From positions 1 through 5,922 of the forward strand of contig JAFGPU010000239.1 in the NCBI GenBank assembly GCA_016936035.1: DNA of 5,922 nt, in the 5' to 3' direction. Both the position numbers and the translations under genes were made by a program. Below the pieces are notes generated by a model. It was not told where the DNA came from, did not search any database, and saw only the letters and a list, made by a program, of their open reading frames with translations. Below are positions 1-5,332 of the stretch, in pieces; position 1 is the first letter of the stretch, and every line of letters starts with the position of its first letter. The stretch comes from Acidimicrobiales bacterium (GTDB lineage: Bacteria; Actinomycetota; Acidimicrobiia; Acidimicrobiales; VFJN01).

Positions 1-446
1 CGCACGATCCGGCCCTCCGCGTCGACCACGAGCACCGCGTCCGGCGAGGCGTCGAGGATGCTGGCCAGCCGCTGCTCCGCGGTGTGCGTGACCGCCGTGG
101 TCGCGTCCTGCGCCTCCATCCGGCGCAGCGTGGTCTCGAGGACCGCCGCCAGGGAGATGGCGGTGTCCTCCTCGACCTCGCCCCGCCATCCCATCGCCGT
201 GACCCGGTGGGCCGTCGGGATCGTCTGCACGTGCCAGCCCGTGCCGTCCGCGGGCGGCTCGGCGGGGACCTCCCCGAGGGCGGCCACGACGTCCCATGGG
301 CCCCGCGGCCTCCTCGTCCAGACGGCCGCGGGGCGCGCGTCGAGCGCGTCGAGGTGGTCGACGAGGAGGCCGGCCAGCTCGGTCAGGCGGGTCGCCCGGT
401 TCGCGGTCTCCAGCAGCTGGGACCACGGGGGCCGGTGGATGGTCAT
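1..446 (-). CDS. Partial GAF/PAS sensor-type protein, N-terminal 148 residues
   Basis: The reading frame opens at ATG 446-444 on the minus strand and runs without a stop to the left edge, giving 148 complete codons. A GAGG Shine-Dalgarno sits 7 nt before this ATG; an in-frame GTG 18 codons further upstream lacks such support. Residues about 10-115 look like a divergent GAF-type sensory domain: an N-terminal helix, a Trp-containing strand (AVWTRRP, 41-47), then a strand WHVQTIP at 71-77 and MGWRGEVEEDT at 85-95, followed by a helix. Residues about 124-148 (EQRLASILDASPDAVLVVDA, then EGRIV) match the start of a PAS domain. The output domain (histidine kinase, GGDEF, phosphatase or DNA-binding) lies outside the window, so the function cannot be assigned. 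It is divergent from the FAS-II operon and shares its control region, so it could be a regulator, but nothing seen proves this. The GAF call is moderate; the PAS start is clearer. Confidence 0.72.
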   Translation of the reverse strand, partial: MTIHRPPWSQLLETANRATRLTELAGLLVDHLDALDARPAAVWTRRPRGPWDVVAALGEVPAEPPADGTGWHVQTIPTAHRVTAMGWRGEVEEDTAISLAAVLETTLRRMEAQDATTAVTHTAEQRLASILDASPDAVLVVDAEGRIV

Positions 447-603
447 GGACGGGCCTCGTTCTCGCGCATCCGGCCGTCTGCGGCCCCCTCGGCGCGTCAC
501 GACGCAGTGTGCCCCCCGCGTTGCCGCCGCGGTGGCCTTTCCCCGGAAGCCGTGCCCGGGCGACCCGCCGCGTGTCCGAACGGGCAGGAGCGGCGCGTCC
601 GAA

Positions 604-630
604 GGTTGTTGACACCGACGTCAGTTTCGG
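604..630. promoter_or_regulatory. Degenerate second copy of the operator-like palindrome, over the -35 region
   Basis: Bases 616-630 (CGACGTCAGTTTCGG) match the right arm of the strong palindrome at 659-673 (CGACGTCAAGTTCGG) at 13 of 15 positions. The inner left arm is partly kept: 610-623 reads TGACACCGACGTCA, 12 of 14 identical to the core of the strong site. The outer left arm (604-609) is not conserved. The two centres, 616/617 and 659/660, are 43 bp apart, close to four helical turns. The copy covers the TTGACA -35 candidate, so a protein bound here would compete with RNA polymerase. The similarity is seen in the sequence; the role as a binding site is inference. Confidence 0.5.
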
Positions 631-637
631 GTTGAGT
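609..637 (+). promoter_or_regulatory. Candidate promoter of the FAS-II operon
   Basis: A perfect TTGACA hexamer (-35) lies at 609-614. At 17-bp spacing, TTGAGT (632-637) is the only reasonable -10 candidate; it keeps the first T, the A at position 4 and the last T of TATAAT and is therefore weak. Transcription would start at about 643-646, leaving a leader of about 65 nt before the fabD ATG at 709. The -35 is convincing for a high-GC actinobacterium; the -10 is uncertain. Between this promoter and the divergent gene (447-608) the sequence is GC-rich and shows no clear promoter for the minus-strand gene. Confidence 0.45.
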
Positions 638-646
638 CGTCACCGT

Positions 647-672
647 CGAACATGACGTCGACGTCAAGTTCG
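647..672. promoter_or_regulatory. 26-bp near-perfect palindrome, candidate operator
   Basis: The two arms, CGAACaTGACGTC and GACGTCAaGTTCG, pair at 12 of 13 positions around the centre 659/660; the only mismatch is A652 against A667. The central 14 bp (TGACGTCGACGTCA, 653-666) are a perfect palindrome. It lies immediately downstream of the predicted transcription start and 36 bp before the fabD start codon, where a bound dimer could block transcription. FAS-II operons in Actinobacteria are known to be controlled at the fabD promoter (FasR in Streptomyces, MabR in mycobacteria), but I do not recognise this sequence as a published site for either. The palindrome is directly visible; the operator role is inferred from symmetry, position and the partial second copy upstream. 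Confidence 0.7.
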
Positions 673-699
673 GCTCCGAGCGACGCCCACCGCCGTCCC

Positions 700-704
700 A
701 GAGG
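700..704 (+). promoter_or_regulatory. Ribosome binding site deciding the fabD start
   Basis: AGAGG lies 4 nt before ATG 709. The spacing is a little short, but together with the family-typical N-terminus (MRTAFVFPGQ) it favours 709 over the in-frame ATG at 652, which has no purine-rich stretch ahead of it and lies inside the palindrome. Confidence 0.6.
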
Positions 705-708
705 TTCC

Positions 709-1635
709 ATGCGCACCGCCTTCGTGTTCCCCGGCCAGGCCGCCCAACGCGCCGGCATGGCCAGCGCCTGGGCCGACACCCCGCACGCTGCCGCCTTCGA
801 CCTGGTCGGCGAGCGGGCGGGCATCGACCTGCGCACGGCCGCGGACGACGCCGACGCCTGCGCCGCGTCGACAGCCCTCGCGCAGCCGGCGATCCACGCC
901 GCCTCCCTGGCGGCCTTCGACGCCCTGCTGGACGCCGGGGTGCGCCCCGACGTCGTCGCCGGCCACTCGTTGGGCGAGGTCACCGCGGCCGTGGCGGCCG
1001 GGGTCCTGGCCCGCCGCGACGGTGCCGACCTGGTGGTCGCGCGCGGCGAGGCGATGGGCCGCGCCTGCGCCGCCTCGCCGGGCGCGATGGCCGCCATCGT
1101 CCGCCTGGACCTCGACGTGGTCGAGGACCTCGTCGCACGGGTCCCGGATGCCTGCATCGCCAACGCCAACGCCCCCGGGCAGGTCGTCGTGGCGGGGACC
1201 CCGGAAGCGGTCGACGAGGTCGGCCGCCGTGCCGCCGAGCAGCGAGGCCGGGCCCTGCCGCTGAAGGTCGAGGGCGCCTTCCACTCCGAGGCCATGGCGC
1301 CCGCCGTCGTGCGCGTCGACACCCTCCTGCGCCACCTGGACGTCCAGGACCCCGCCGTCCCGGTCGTCTCGGGCATCGACGGGCTGCCCCGCACGTCCGG
1401 CGAGGCGGTCGCCCGGGCCCTGGTGGATGGGATCCTCGCGCCGGTGCGCTGGATCGACGTCCAGCACGCCCTGGCCGCCGACGAGGTCGACCTCATCGTC
1501 GAGGTGGGCCCCGGTGGCGTCCTGGCCGGTTGCGCCAAGCGCACCGTGCCCGACCTGCCCTGCGTCTCCGTCGCGGGTCCCGAGGCCGTCGCCGACGTCC
1601 TCGCCGCCCTCGACGCCCAGTCCGTCCACGCCTGA
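709..1635 (+). CDS. fabD: Malonyl-CoA:ACP transacylase FabD
   Basis: This enzyme transfers the malonyl group from malonyl-CoA to the phosphopantetheine arm of the ACP, supplying the extender unit for cytosolic FAS-II. From ATG 709 the protein is 308 residues, the usual FabD length. The N-terminal FPGQ motif (7-10) is present. The nucleophile elbow is GHSLGE at 85-90 with catalytic Ser87. Arg112 in ARGEAM is the expected carboxylate-binding arginine, ANAPGQVVVAG at 154-163 matches the family signature, catalytic His192 lies in AFHS, and EVGPGG at 265-270 is the conserved C-terminal loop. The frame also opens at ATG 652, which would add 19 Ser/Arg-rich residues with no family counterpart; I judge that start wrong. 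It is the first gene of the operon, preceded by the promoter and operator candidates, and is followed 30 nt later by the biotinyl/lipoyl-like gene. Confidence 0.96.
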   Translation: MRTAFVFPGQAAQRAGMASAWADTPHAAAFDLVGERAGIDLRTAADDADACAASTALAQPAIHAASLAAFDALLDAGVRPDVVAGHSLGEVTAAVAAGVLARRDGADLVVARGEAMGRACAASPGAMAAIVRLDLDVVEDLVARVPDACIANANAPGQVVVAGTPEAVDEVGRRAAEQRGRALPLKVEGAFHSEAMAPAVVRVDTLLRHLDVQDPAVPVVSGIDGLPRTSGEAVARALVDGILAPVRWIDVQHALAADEVDLIVEVGPGGVLAGCAKRTVPDLPCVSVAGPEAVADVLAALDAQSVHA

Positions 1636-1665
1636 CCAGCCCACCACGAGCACGAGGACACGACC

Positions 1666-1899
1666 ATGATCCCGATCCCGCACTGCGCCGTCGTGACCAC
1701 GCCCGTCGAGGGCCGGGTCCGTCGCCTCGCCGACGACGGCACCGACGTCGCCGCCGGTGACGTCGTCGCCACCGTCGAGTCGGCGGGCCGCCCCATCGAG
1801 CTGCGCGCGCCCCGGGCGGGGCGCGTCGCCGGGGCCCTGGCCGGCCTCGCCCAGCCCCTGGGTGCGGGCGAGGGCGTGCTCTGGCTGGCGCGCGCCTGA
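1666..1899 (+). CDS. Stand-alone biotinyl/lipoyl-like domain protein lacking the modified lysine
   Basis: This 77-residue protein has a good ribosome binding site (GAGGA 1654-1658, 7-nt spacer). It reads as one complete biotinyl/lipoyl fold: TPVEGRV (12-18), the turn [11 protein letters not shown] (24-34), [16 protein letters not shown] (34-49), then APRAGRV (48-54) and [14 protein letters not shown] (61-74). These correspond to the usual pattern GxV, V..GD.V..GD, the hairpin carrying the attachment lysine, AP..G.V, and V..G..L. Aligned without gaps to a biotin carboxyl carrier protein (EAMKM..EI.AP..G), the segment E38 to G52 places Gly41 at the biotinylation lysine. The whole protein contains no lysine, so it cannot be biotinylated or lipoylated in the normal way. 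It lies between fabD and fabH, in the same operon as a carboxyltransferase. Possible roles are a non-catalytic subunit or competitor of the acyl-CoA carboxylase, or a scaffold. No function is established. A stand-alone lipoyl domain of another type remains possible. Confidence 0.8.
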   Translation: MIPIPHCAVVTTPVEGRVRRLADDGTDVAAGDVVATVESAGRPIELRAPRAGRVAGALAGLAQPLGAGEGVLWLARA

Positions 1900-1918
1900 C
1901 CGGCTGGCGGGAACACCC

Positions 1919-2956
1919 ATGACCTCCACGCTGACCGCACCGGCCCCGGCCGGCCCGTCCACCGTGCGCCCCGGCCTGCCCGTGGCCGTGCTCGGCCTGG
2001 GCGTGGACCTGCCGGCCGAGGTCGTCACCAACGACGACCTCGCGAAGGTGCTCGACACCTCCGACGAGTGGATCCGCACGCGCACGGGCATCGCCCAGCG
2101 CCACGTCGCGGACGCCGCCGACGCCACCTCCGACCTGGCCGCCCGTGCGGCGCAGCGCGCCCTGGACGATGCCGGCATCGCCGCCGCCGACCTGGGCCTG
2201 CTGCTGGTGGCCACCACGACCCCCGACCACCCGATCCCCGGGACCGCGCCCCTGGTGGCCGCCCGGCTGGGGGTCGAGGTCGCCGCGCTGGACGTCAACG
2301 CGGCGTGCAGCGGGTTCGTCTACGGCCTCCAGCTGGCGGCGGGCAGCGTGCTCGCCACCGGCGCCCCGGTGCTCCTGGTCGGTGCCGAGACCCTCACCCG
2401 GGTCGTCGACCCCGCCGACCGCACCGTGCGCGTGCTCTTCGGCGACGGCGCCGGCGCCGTGGTGCTCGGGGCGGACGACCGCGGCTCGCTCGGTCCCTTC
2501 GACCTGGGGTCGGACGGCACGGACCCGTCGATCCTGTGGCGCGAGGCCACCGGCACCCGCCTGCCCGTCGCCGACGACGACGCCGGGCGCACCTACCTGA
2601 CGATGCGGGGACGCGAGGTCTACCGCAACGCGGTGCAGCGCATGGCCGCGTCCTCGCGGGCCGTGCTGGAGGCCGCCGGGCTCGGTCTCGACGACGTCGA
2701 CCTGTTCGTCGGCCACCAGGCCAACAAGCGCATCCTCGACGCGGTGGTCGACCGCCTCGGCATGCCGCCCGAGCGCTGCCACGTCACGGTCGACCGCCAC
2801 GCCAACACGTCGGCCGCGTCGATCCCGCTGGCCCTGGCCGACGCCCGCGCCGCCGGCCGGCTGCACCCGGGCAGCCGGGTGCTGCTGACCGCCTTCGGCG
2901 CCGGGCTGACCTGGGGCTCGACCCTGCTCACCTGGACCACCGAGGAGCCTGCGTGA
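1919..2956 (+). CDS. fabH: 3-oxoacyl-ACP synthase III FabH
   Basis: This condensing enzyme starts fatty-acid synthesis by joining an acyl-CoA primer to malonyl-ACP. From ATG 1919 the product is 345 residues, about 20 longer than typical because of an Ala/Pro-rich N-terminal extension (residues 1-18) before PVAVLGLGVDLP. The triad is complete: Cys130 in NAACSGF, His266 in GHQANKRI and Asn296 in HANTSAAS. DEWIRTRTGI (49-58) and the late FGAGLTWGS (326-334) are family signatures. In the primer pocket Ile106 (HPIPG) aligns with Phe87 of the E. coli enzyme, so a primer other than acetyl-CoA is possible. The frame extends further upstream to ATG 1757, but that lies inside the preceding gene; GCGGGA at 1907-1912 is a modest ribosome binding site for 1919. 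It starts 19 nt after the preceding stop, and its stop overlaps fabG. Confidence 0.95.
   Translation: MTSTLTAPAPAGPSTVRPGLPVAVLGLGVDLPAEVVTNDDLAKVLDTSDEWIRTRTGIAQRHVADAADATSDLAARAAQRALDDAGIAAADLGLLLVATTTPDHPIPGTAPLVAARLGVEVAALDVNAACSGFVYGLQLAAGSVLATGAPVLLVGAETLTRVVDPADRTVRVLFGDGAGAVVLGADDRGSLGPFDLGSDGTDPSILWREATGTRLPVADDDAGRTYLTMRGREVYRNAVQRMAASSRAVLEAAGLGLDDVDLFVGHQANKRILDAVVDRLGMPPERCHVTVDRHANTSAASIPLALADARAAGRLHPGSRVLLTAFGAGLTWGSTLLTWTTEEPA
2942..2947 (+). promoter_or_regulatory. Ribosome binding site deciding the fabG GTG start
   Basis: GAGGAG lies 5 nt before GTG 2953, inside the last codons of fabH. It fixes a GTG start that overlaps the fabH stop as GTGA, although the same frame is open far upstream through fabH. 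Confidence 0.75.
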
Positions 2957-3708
2957 CCACCCCGCGCCCCACCCGAGGCGAGCCGAACGACCCGGTCGCC
3001 GTCGTCACCGGCGGGTCCGGCGGCATCGGTGGCGCCGTGTGCCGCGCCCTGTCCGCGGCCGGCCACACCGTGCTCGTCGGCTACCGCTCCGACGAGGACG
3101 GGGCGGCGGCCGTCGCCGCGGCGTGCGATGGCAAGGCCGAACCGTTGCACCTGGACGTCGCCGACCCGACCTCGGTGACCACCGCCCTGGGGCGTGCCGG
3201 CGACCTCGGCACCCTGGCCGTGGTGGTCAACAACGCCGGCATCGCCGACGACGACCTGCTGCTGCGCCTGGACGCCGACCGCATCGACCGCACCCTGCAG
3301 GTCAACCTGCGTGGGGCGATGCTGGTCGCCCAGGCGGCGGTCCGGCCCATGATGCGGGCGCGCTACGGCCGCATCGTCAACGTCTCGTCCATCGTGGCCC
3401 TGCGAGGCAACGCCGGCCAGTCGCTGTACGGCGCCGCCAAGGCCGGCCTGATCGGCTTCACGAAGTCCTTGGCCCGCGAGGTCGCCCGCAAGGGCGTGAC
3501 CGTCAACGCGGTCGCGCCGGGGTTCGTCGCGACGGCGATGACCAACGCGCTGCCCGAGGACGCCCGCGCCCAGCTGCGCGACCTGGCGCCCACCGGCCGC
3601 CCCGTCGAGCCCGACGAGGTGGCCGCGGCGGTGGCCTACCTGGCCTCGCCGCTGGCCGGGGCCGTCACGGGCAGCGTCCTGCCCGTCGACGGCGGCGCCG
3701 CGATCTGA
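2953..3708 (+). CDS. fabG: 3-oxoacyl-ACP reductase FabG
   Basis: This NADPH-dependent short-chain dehydrogenase reduces 3-ketoacyl-ACP to 3-hydroxyacyl-ACP in each elongation cycle. The 251-residue product begins at GTG 2953. TGGSGGIG (19-26) is the Rossmann nucleotide-binding loop, LDVAD (67-71) the adenine-side motif and NNAG (93-96) the structural motif. The catalytic tetrad is Asn118 (QVNLRG), Ser146 (VSSIVA), Tyr159 and Lys163 (YGAAK). Positions 189-196 (PGFVATAM) and the C-terminal GSVLPVDGGAAI are typical for FabG rather than other short-chain dehydrogenases. About 13 residues precede the first strand, slightly more than usual. The 4-bp overlap with fabH and the strong ribosome binding site suggest translational coupling. 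Its place among FAS-II genes supports fabG over a general oxidoreductase. Confidence 0.94.
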   Translation: MTTPRPTRGEPNDPVAVVTGGSGGIGGAVCRALSAAGHTVLVGYRSDEDGAAAVAAACDGKAEPLHLDVADPTSVTTALGRAGDLGTLAVVVNNAGIADDDLLLRLDADRIDRTLQVNLRGAMLVAQAAVRPMMRARYGRIVNVSSIVALRGNAGQSLYGAAKAGLIGFTKSLAREVARKGVTVNAVAPGFVATAMTNALPEDARAQLRDLAPTGRPVEPDEVAAAVAYLASPLAGAVTGSVLPVDGGAAI

Positions 3709-3728
3709 CCGCGCCCCCCACCAGACCT

Positions 3729-3750
3729 CCACCCGGCGACCGCCGGGTGG
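3729..3750 (+). other. GC-rich hairpin in the fabG-acpP gap
   Basis: A perfect 9-bp stem (CCACCCGGC with GCCGGGTGG) closes a 4-nt GACC loop. It sits in the only sizeable gap (70 nt) inside the operon, 28 nt before the acpP start codon. No T-tract follows, so it is not a standard intrinsic terminator. Possible roles are protecting the 5' end of a processed acpP-fabF message, or partial attenuation. The structure is seen; the role is inference. Confidence 0.6.
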
Positions 3751-3778
3751 CACACGACCCCGACAACGGGAGCATGCA

Positions 3779-4048
3779 ATGAACCAGGACCTGCTGACCA
3801 CCTTCACCGAGATCCTCGTCGAGGACTTCGACATCCCCGCCGAGGAGATCGCGCCCGAGGCCACGTTCGAGGCGCTGGGGCTCGACTCGCTCGACGTCGT
3901 CGACCTGACCCTGGCCGTCGAGGAGCGCGTCGGGATCAAGCTCGAGGACGAGGAGCTCGAGGACGTCCGCACCGTCGGCGACGCCGTGAACGCGGCCGAC
4001 GCCAAGAACGTTGAGCGGCAGAGCGAGCCCGCAGGGAGCGAGGCCTGA
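3779..4048 (+). CDS. acpP: Acyl carrier protein AcpP
   Basis: This acidic 89-residue protein carries growing acyl chains on a phosphopantetheine arm and is the shared substrate carrier for FabD, FabH, FabG and FabF. The attachment serine is Ser37 in LGLDSLDVVDL (33-43). Helices before and after it (VEDFDIPAEEI at 14-24, VEERVGIKLEDEEL at 47-60) and the closing VRTVGDAV follow the ACP pattern. GGGAG (3768-3772) lies 6 nt before ATG 3779. The last 13 or so residues (after NAADAK) form a polar tail beyond the usual ACP end; its codons also carry the purine-rich ribosome binding sites of fabF. The overlapping ATG-CAA-TGA at 3774-3782 is too close to the ribosome binding site to be a likely start. 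It ends one base before fabF, so the two are probably translated as a pair. Confidence 0.95.
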   Translation: MNQDLLTTFTEILVEDFDIPAEEIAPEATFEALGLDSLDVVDLTLAVEERVGIKLEDEELEDVRTVGDAVNAADAKNVERQSEPAGSEA

Positions 4049-4049
4049 C

Positions 4050-5318
4050 ATGCGCACCCTTCCTCGCATCGTCGTCACCGGCCTCGGCGCCGTCACGCCC
4101 GCGGGGCGTGGGGTGACCGATGCCTGGGAGGGCGTGCTGGCCGGCAAGGCCGCCGCCGCCCTCGACCCGGCGCTGTCCGACGCCGGCACGCCGGTGACCC
4201 TGGCGTGCCGGGTCCCCGAGTACGACCCGGACGCCGAGCTGGGCCGCGGCACCAAGCGCCGGCTGGACCGCTACACGCAGCTGGCGCTGCTGGCGGCCGC
4301 CGAGGCCCTGGCCGACGCCGGCCTGGTGACCCCGGCCGACGGCGAGCCGTACGGGCAGGGTCTGGACGAGGACGTCCGCGACCGGGTCGGGCTGCTGCTG
4401 GGCTCGGGCATCGGCGGCGCCGAGACCTGGGACAGCGAGTACCCGAACTACCTGGAGCGCGGGCCGGCACGGACCTCGCCCCTGTTCATCCCCAAGATGT
4501 TGTCCAACACGGCGGCGGGGACGATCGCGATCCGCTCGGGCGCCCGCGGCCCCAACATGACCGTCAACACGGCGTGTGCGGCCGGCGCCTCCGCCATCCA
4601 CGTCGCCCGCGACCTGCTGCGGTCGGGCCAGGCCGACGTGATGGTCGCCGGTGGCGTCGAGGCCGGCATCACCGGGCTCTCGGTCAGCGCCTTCGCCCAG
4701 ATGGGCGCGCTGACCCGCAACGCCGACCCGGTGACCGCCTCGCGGCCCTTCGACGCCGAGCGCGACGGGTTCGTCATGGGCGAGGGTGCGGGCATCGTGG
4801 TCCTCGAGCGCGAGGAGGACGCCCGCGCACGCAGCGCGGAGATCTTCGCCTACGTCACCGGCGCCGGCGCGTCGGCCGACGCCCACCACGCGACCGCGCC
4901 CCCCGAGGACGGCGCCGGGGCCGTGCTGGCGATGCAGCGCGCCCTGGCCGACGCCGAGGTCGACCCGGCAGCCATCGGCCACGTCAACGCCCACGGCACC
5001 TCCACGCCGCTCAACGACGCGGCCGAGGCGCGGGCCCTGCGGGTGGTGTACGGCGACGCGATCGACGGGGTGGCGGTGTCCTCGACCAAGGGCGTCACGG
5101 GCCACCTGCTGGGCGCCGCCGGTGCCGTCGAGGCCGTGTTCGCCGTCCAGGCGCTGCGCACCGGCCTGGTGCCGCCGACCGCCGGGACCCGCACGGTCGA
5201 CCCCGCCATCGACCTCGACGTCGTCACCGACGCCCCGCGCGAGGCCCCCGTCGAGGCCGTGATGAGCAACTCCTTCGGCTTCGGCGGGCAGAACGCCAGT
5301 CTCGTCTTCACCCGGTGA
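4050..5318 (+). CDS. fabF: 3-oxoacyl-ACP synthase II FabF
   Basis: This condensing enzyme elongates acyl-ACP with malonyl-ACP. From ATG 4050 it is 422 residues; GAGG at 4040-4043 lies 6 nt before the start. The start at 4050 gives the family N-terminus RIVVTGLGAVTPAG; the frame opens 13 codons earlier inside acpP, which I reject. The catalytic set is complete: Cys176 in NTACAAGA, His315 in NAHGTSTP, Lys347 in SSTKGVTGH and His352. The gating loop NSFGFGGQN lies at 407-415. RPFDAERDGFVMGEGAG (232-248) is a FabF/KasA signature. There is a small acidic insertion at about 95-111 (around PYGQGLDEDV) between the first helices and the VGLLLGSGIGG strand, longer than in E. coli FabF. It follows acpP by a single base, the ACP-condensing enzyme pairing seen in other actinobacterial FAS-II clusters. 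Confidence 0.95.
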   Translation: MRTLPRIVVTGLGAVTPAGRGVTDAWEGVLAGKAAAALDPALSDAGTPVTLACRVPEYDPDAELGRGTKRRLDRYTQLALLAAAEALADAGLVTPADGEPYGQGLDEDVRDRVGLLLGSGIGGAETWDSEYPNYLERGPARTSPLFIPKMLSNTAAGTIAIRSGARGPNMTVNTACAAGASAIHVARDLLRSGQADVMVAGGVEAGITGLSVSAFAQMGALTRNADPVTASRPFDAERDGFVMGEGAGIVVLEREEDARARSAEIFAYVTGAGASADAHHATAPPEDGAGAVLAMQRALADAEVDPAAIGHVNAHGTSTPLNDAAEARALRVVYGDAIDGVAVSSTKGVTGHLLGAAGAVEAVFAVQALRTGLVPPTAGTRTVDPAIDLDVVTDAPREAPVEAVMSNSFGFGGQNASLVFTR

Positions 5319-5332
5319 AAGACACCCGACCC

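Noticed and set aside
575..603. Repeated TCCGAA hexamers 23 bp apart upstream of the promoter
   Set aside because: Short and without symmetry or extended identity; likely chance.
58..655. Plus-strand open frames of 119-184 codons in the left region
   Set aside because: They are Arg/Ser/Pro-rich, have no recognisable motif, overlap each other and lie opposite the GAF/PAS frame. They are shadows produced by high GC content.
647..672. LexA SOS box (CGAAC and GTTCG arms)
   Set aside because: The outer arms match the SOS box halves, but they are 16 bp apart instead of about 4 bp, and the conserved core is TGACGTCGACGTCA.
1806..1825. Perfect 8-bp GC stem with a 4-nt loop inside the small biotinyl/lipoyl-like gene
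   Set aside because: It is fully coding, explained by GC-rich Arg/Ala/Pro/Gly codons, and has no T-tract; such stems are expected by chance at this GC content.
621..2298. Long minus-strand frames (439 and 544 codons) opposite fabD, the small gene and fabH
   Set aside because: Their translations are low-complexity Ala/Arg/Gly/Thr-rich and antisense to genes with complete catalytic motifs.
3774..3782. Two-codon upstream reading frame (ATG-CAA-TGA) overlapping the acpP start
   Set aside because: Only one base separates it from the GGGAG ribosome binding site, too close for initiation, so it is probably coincidental.
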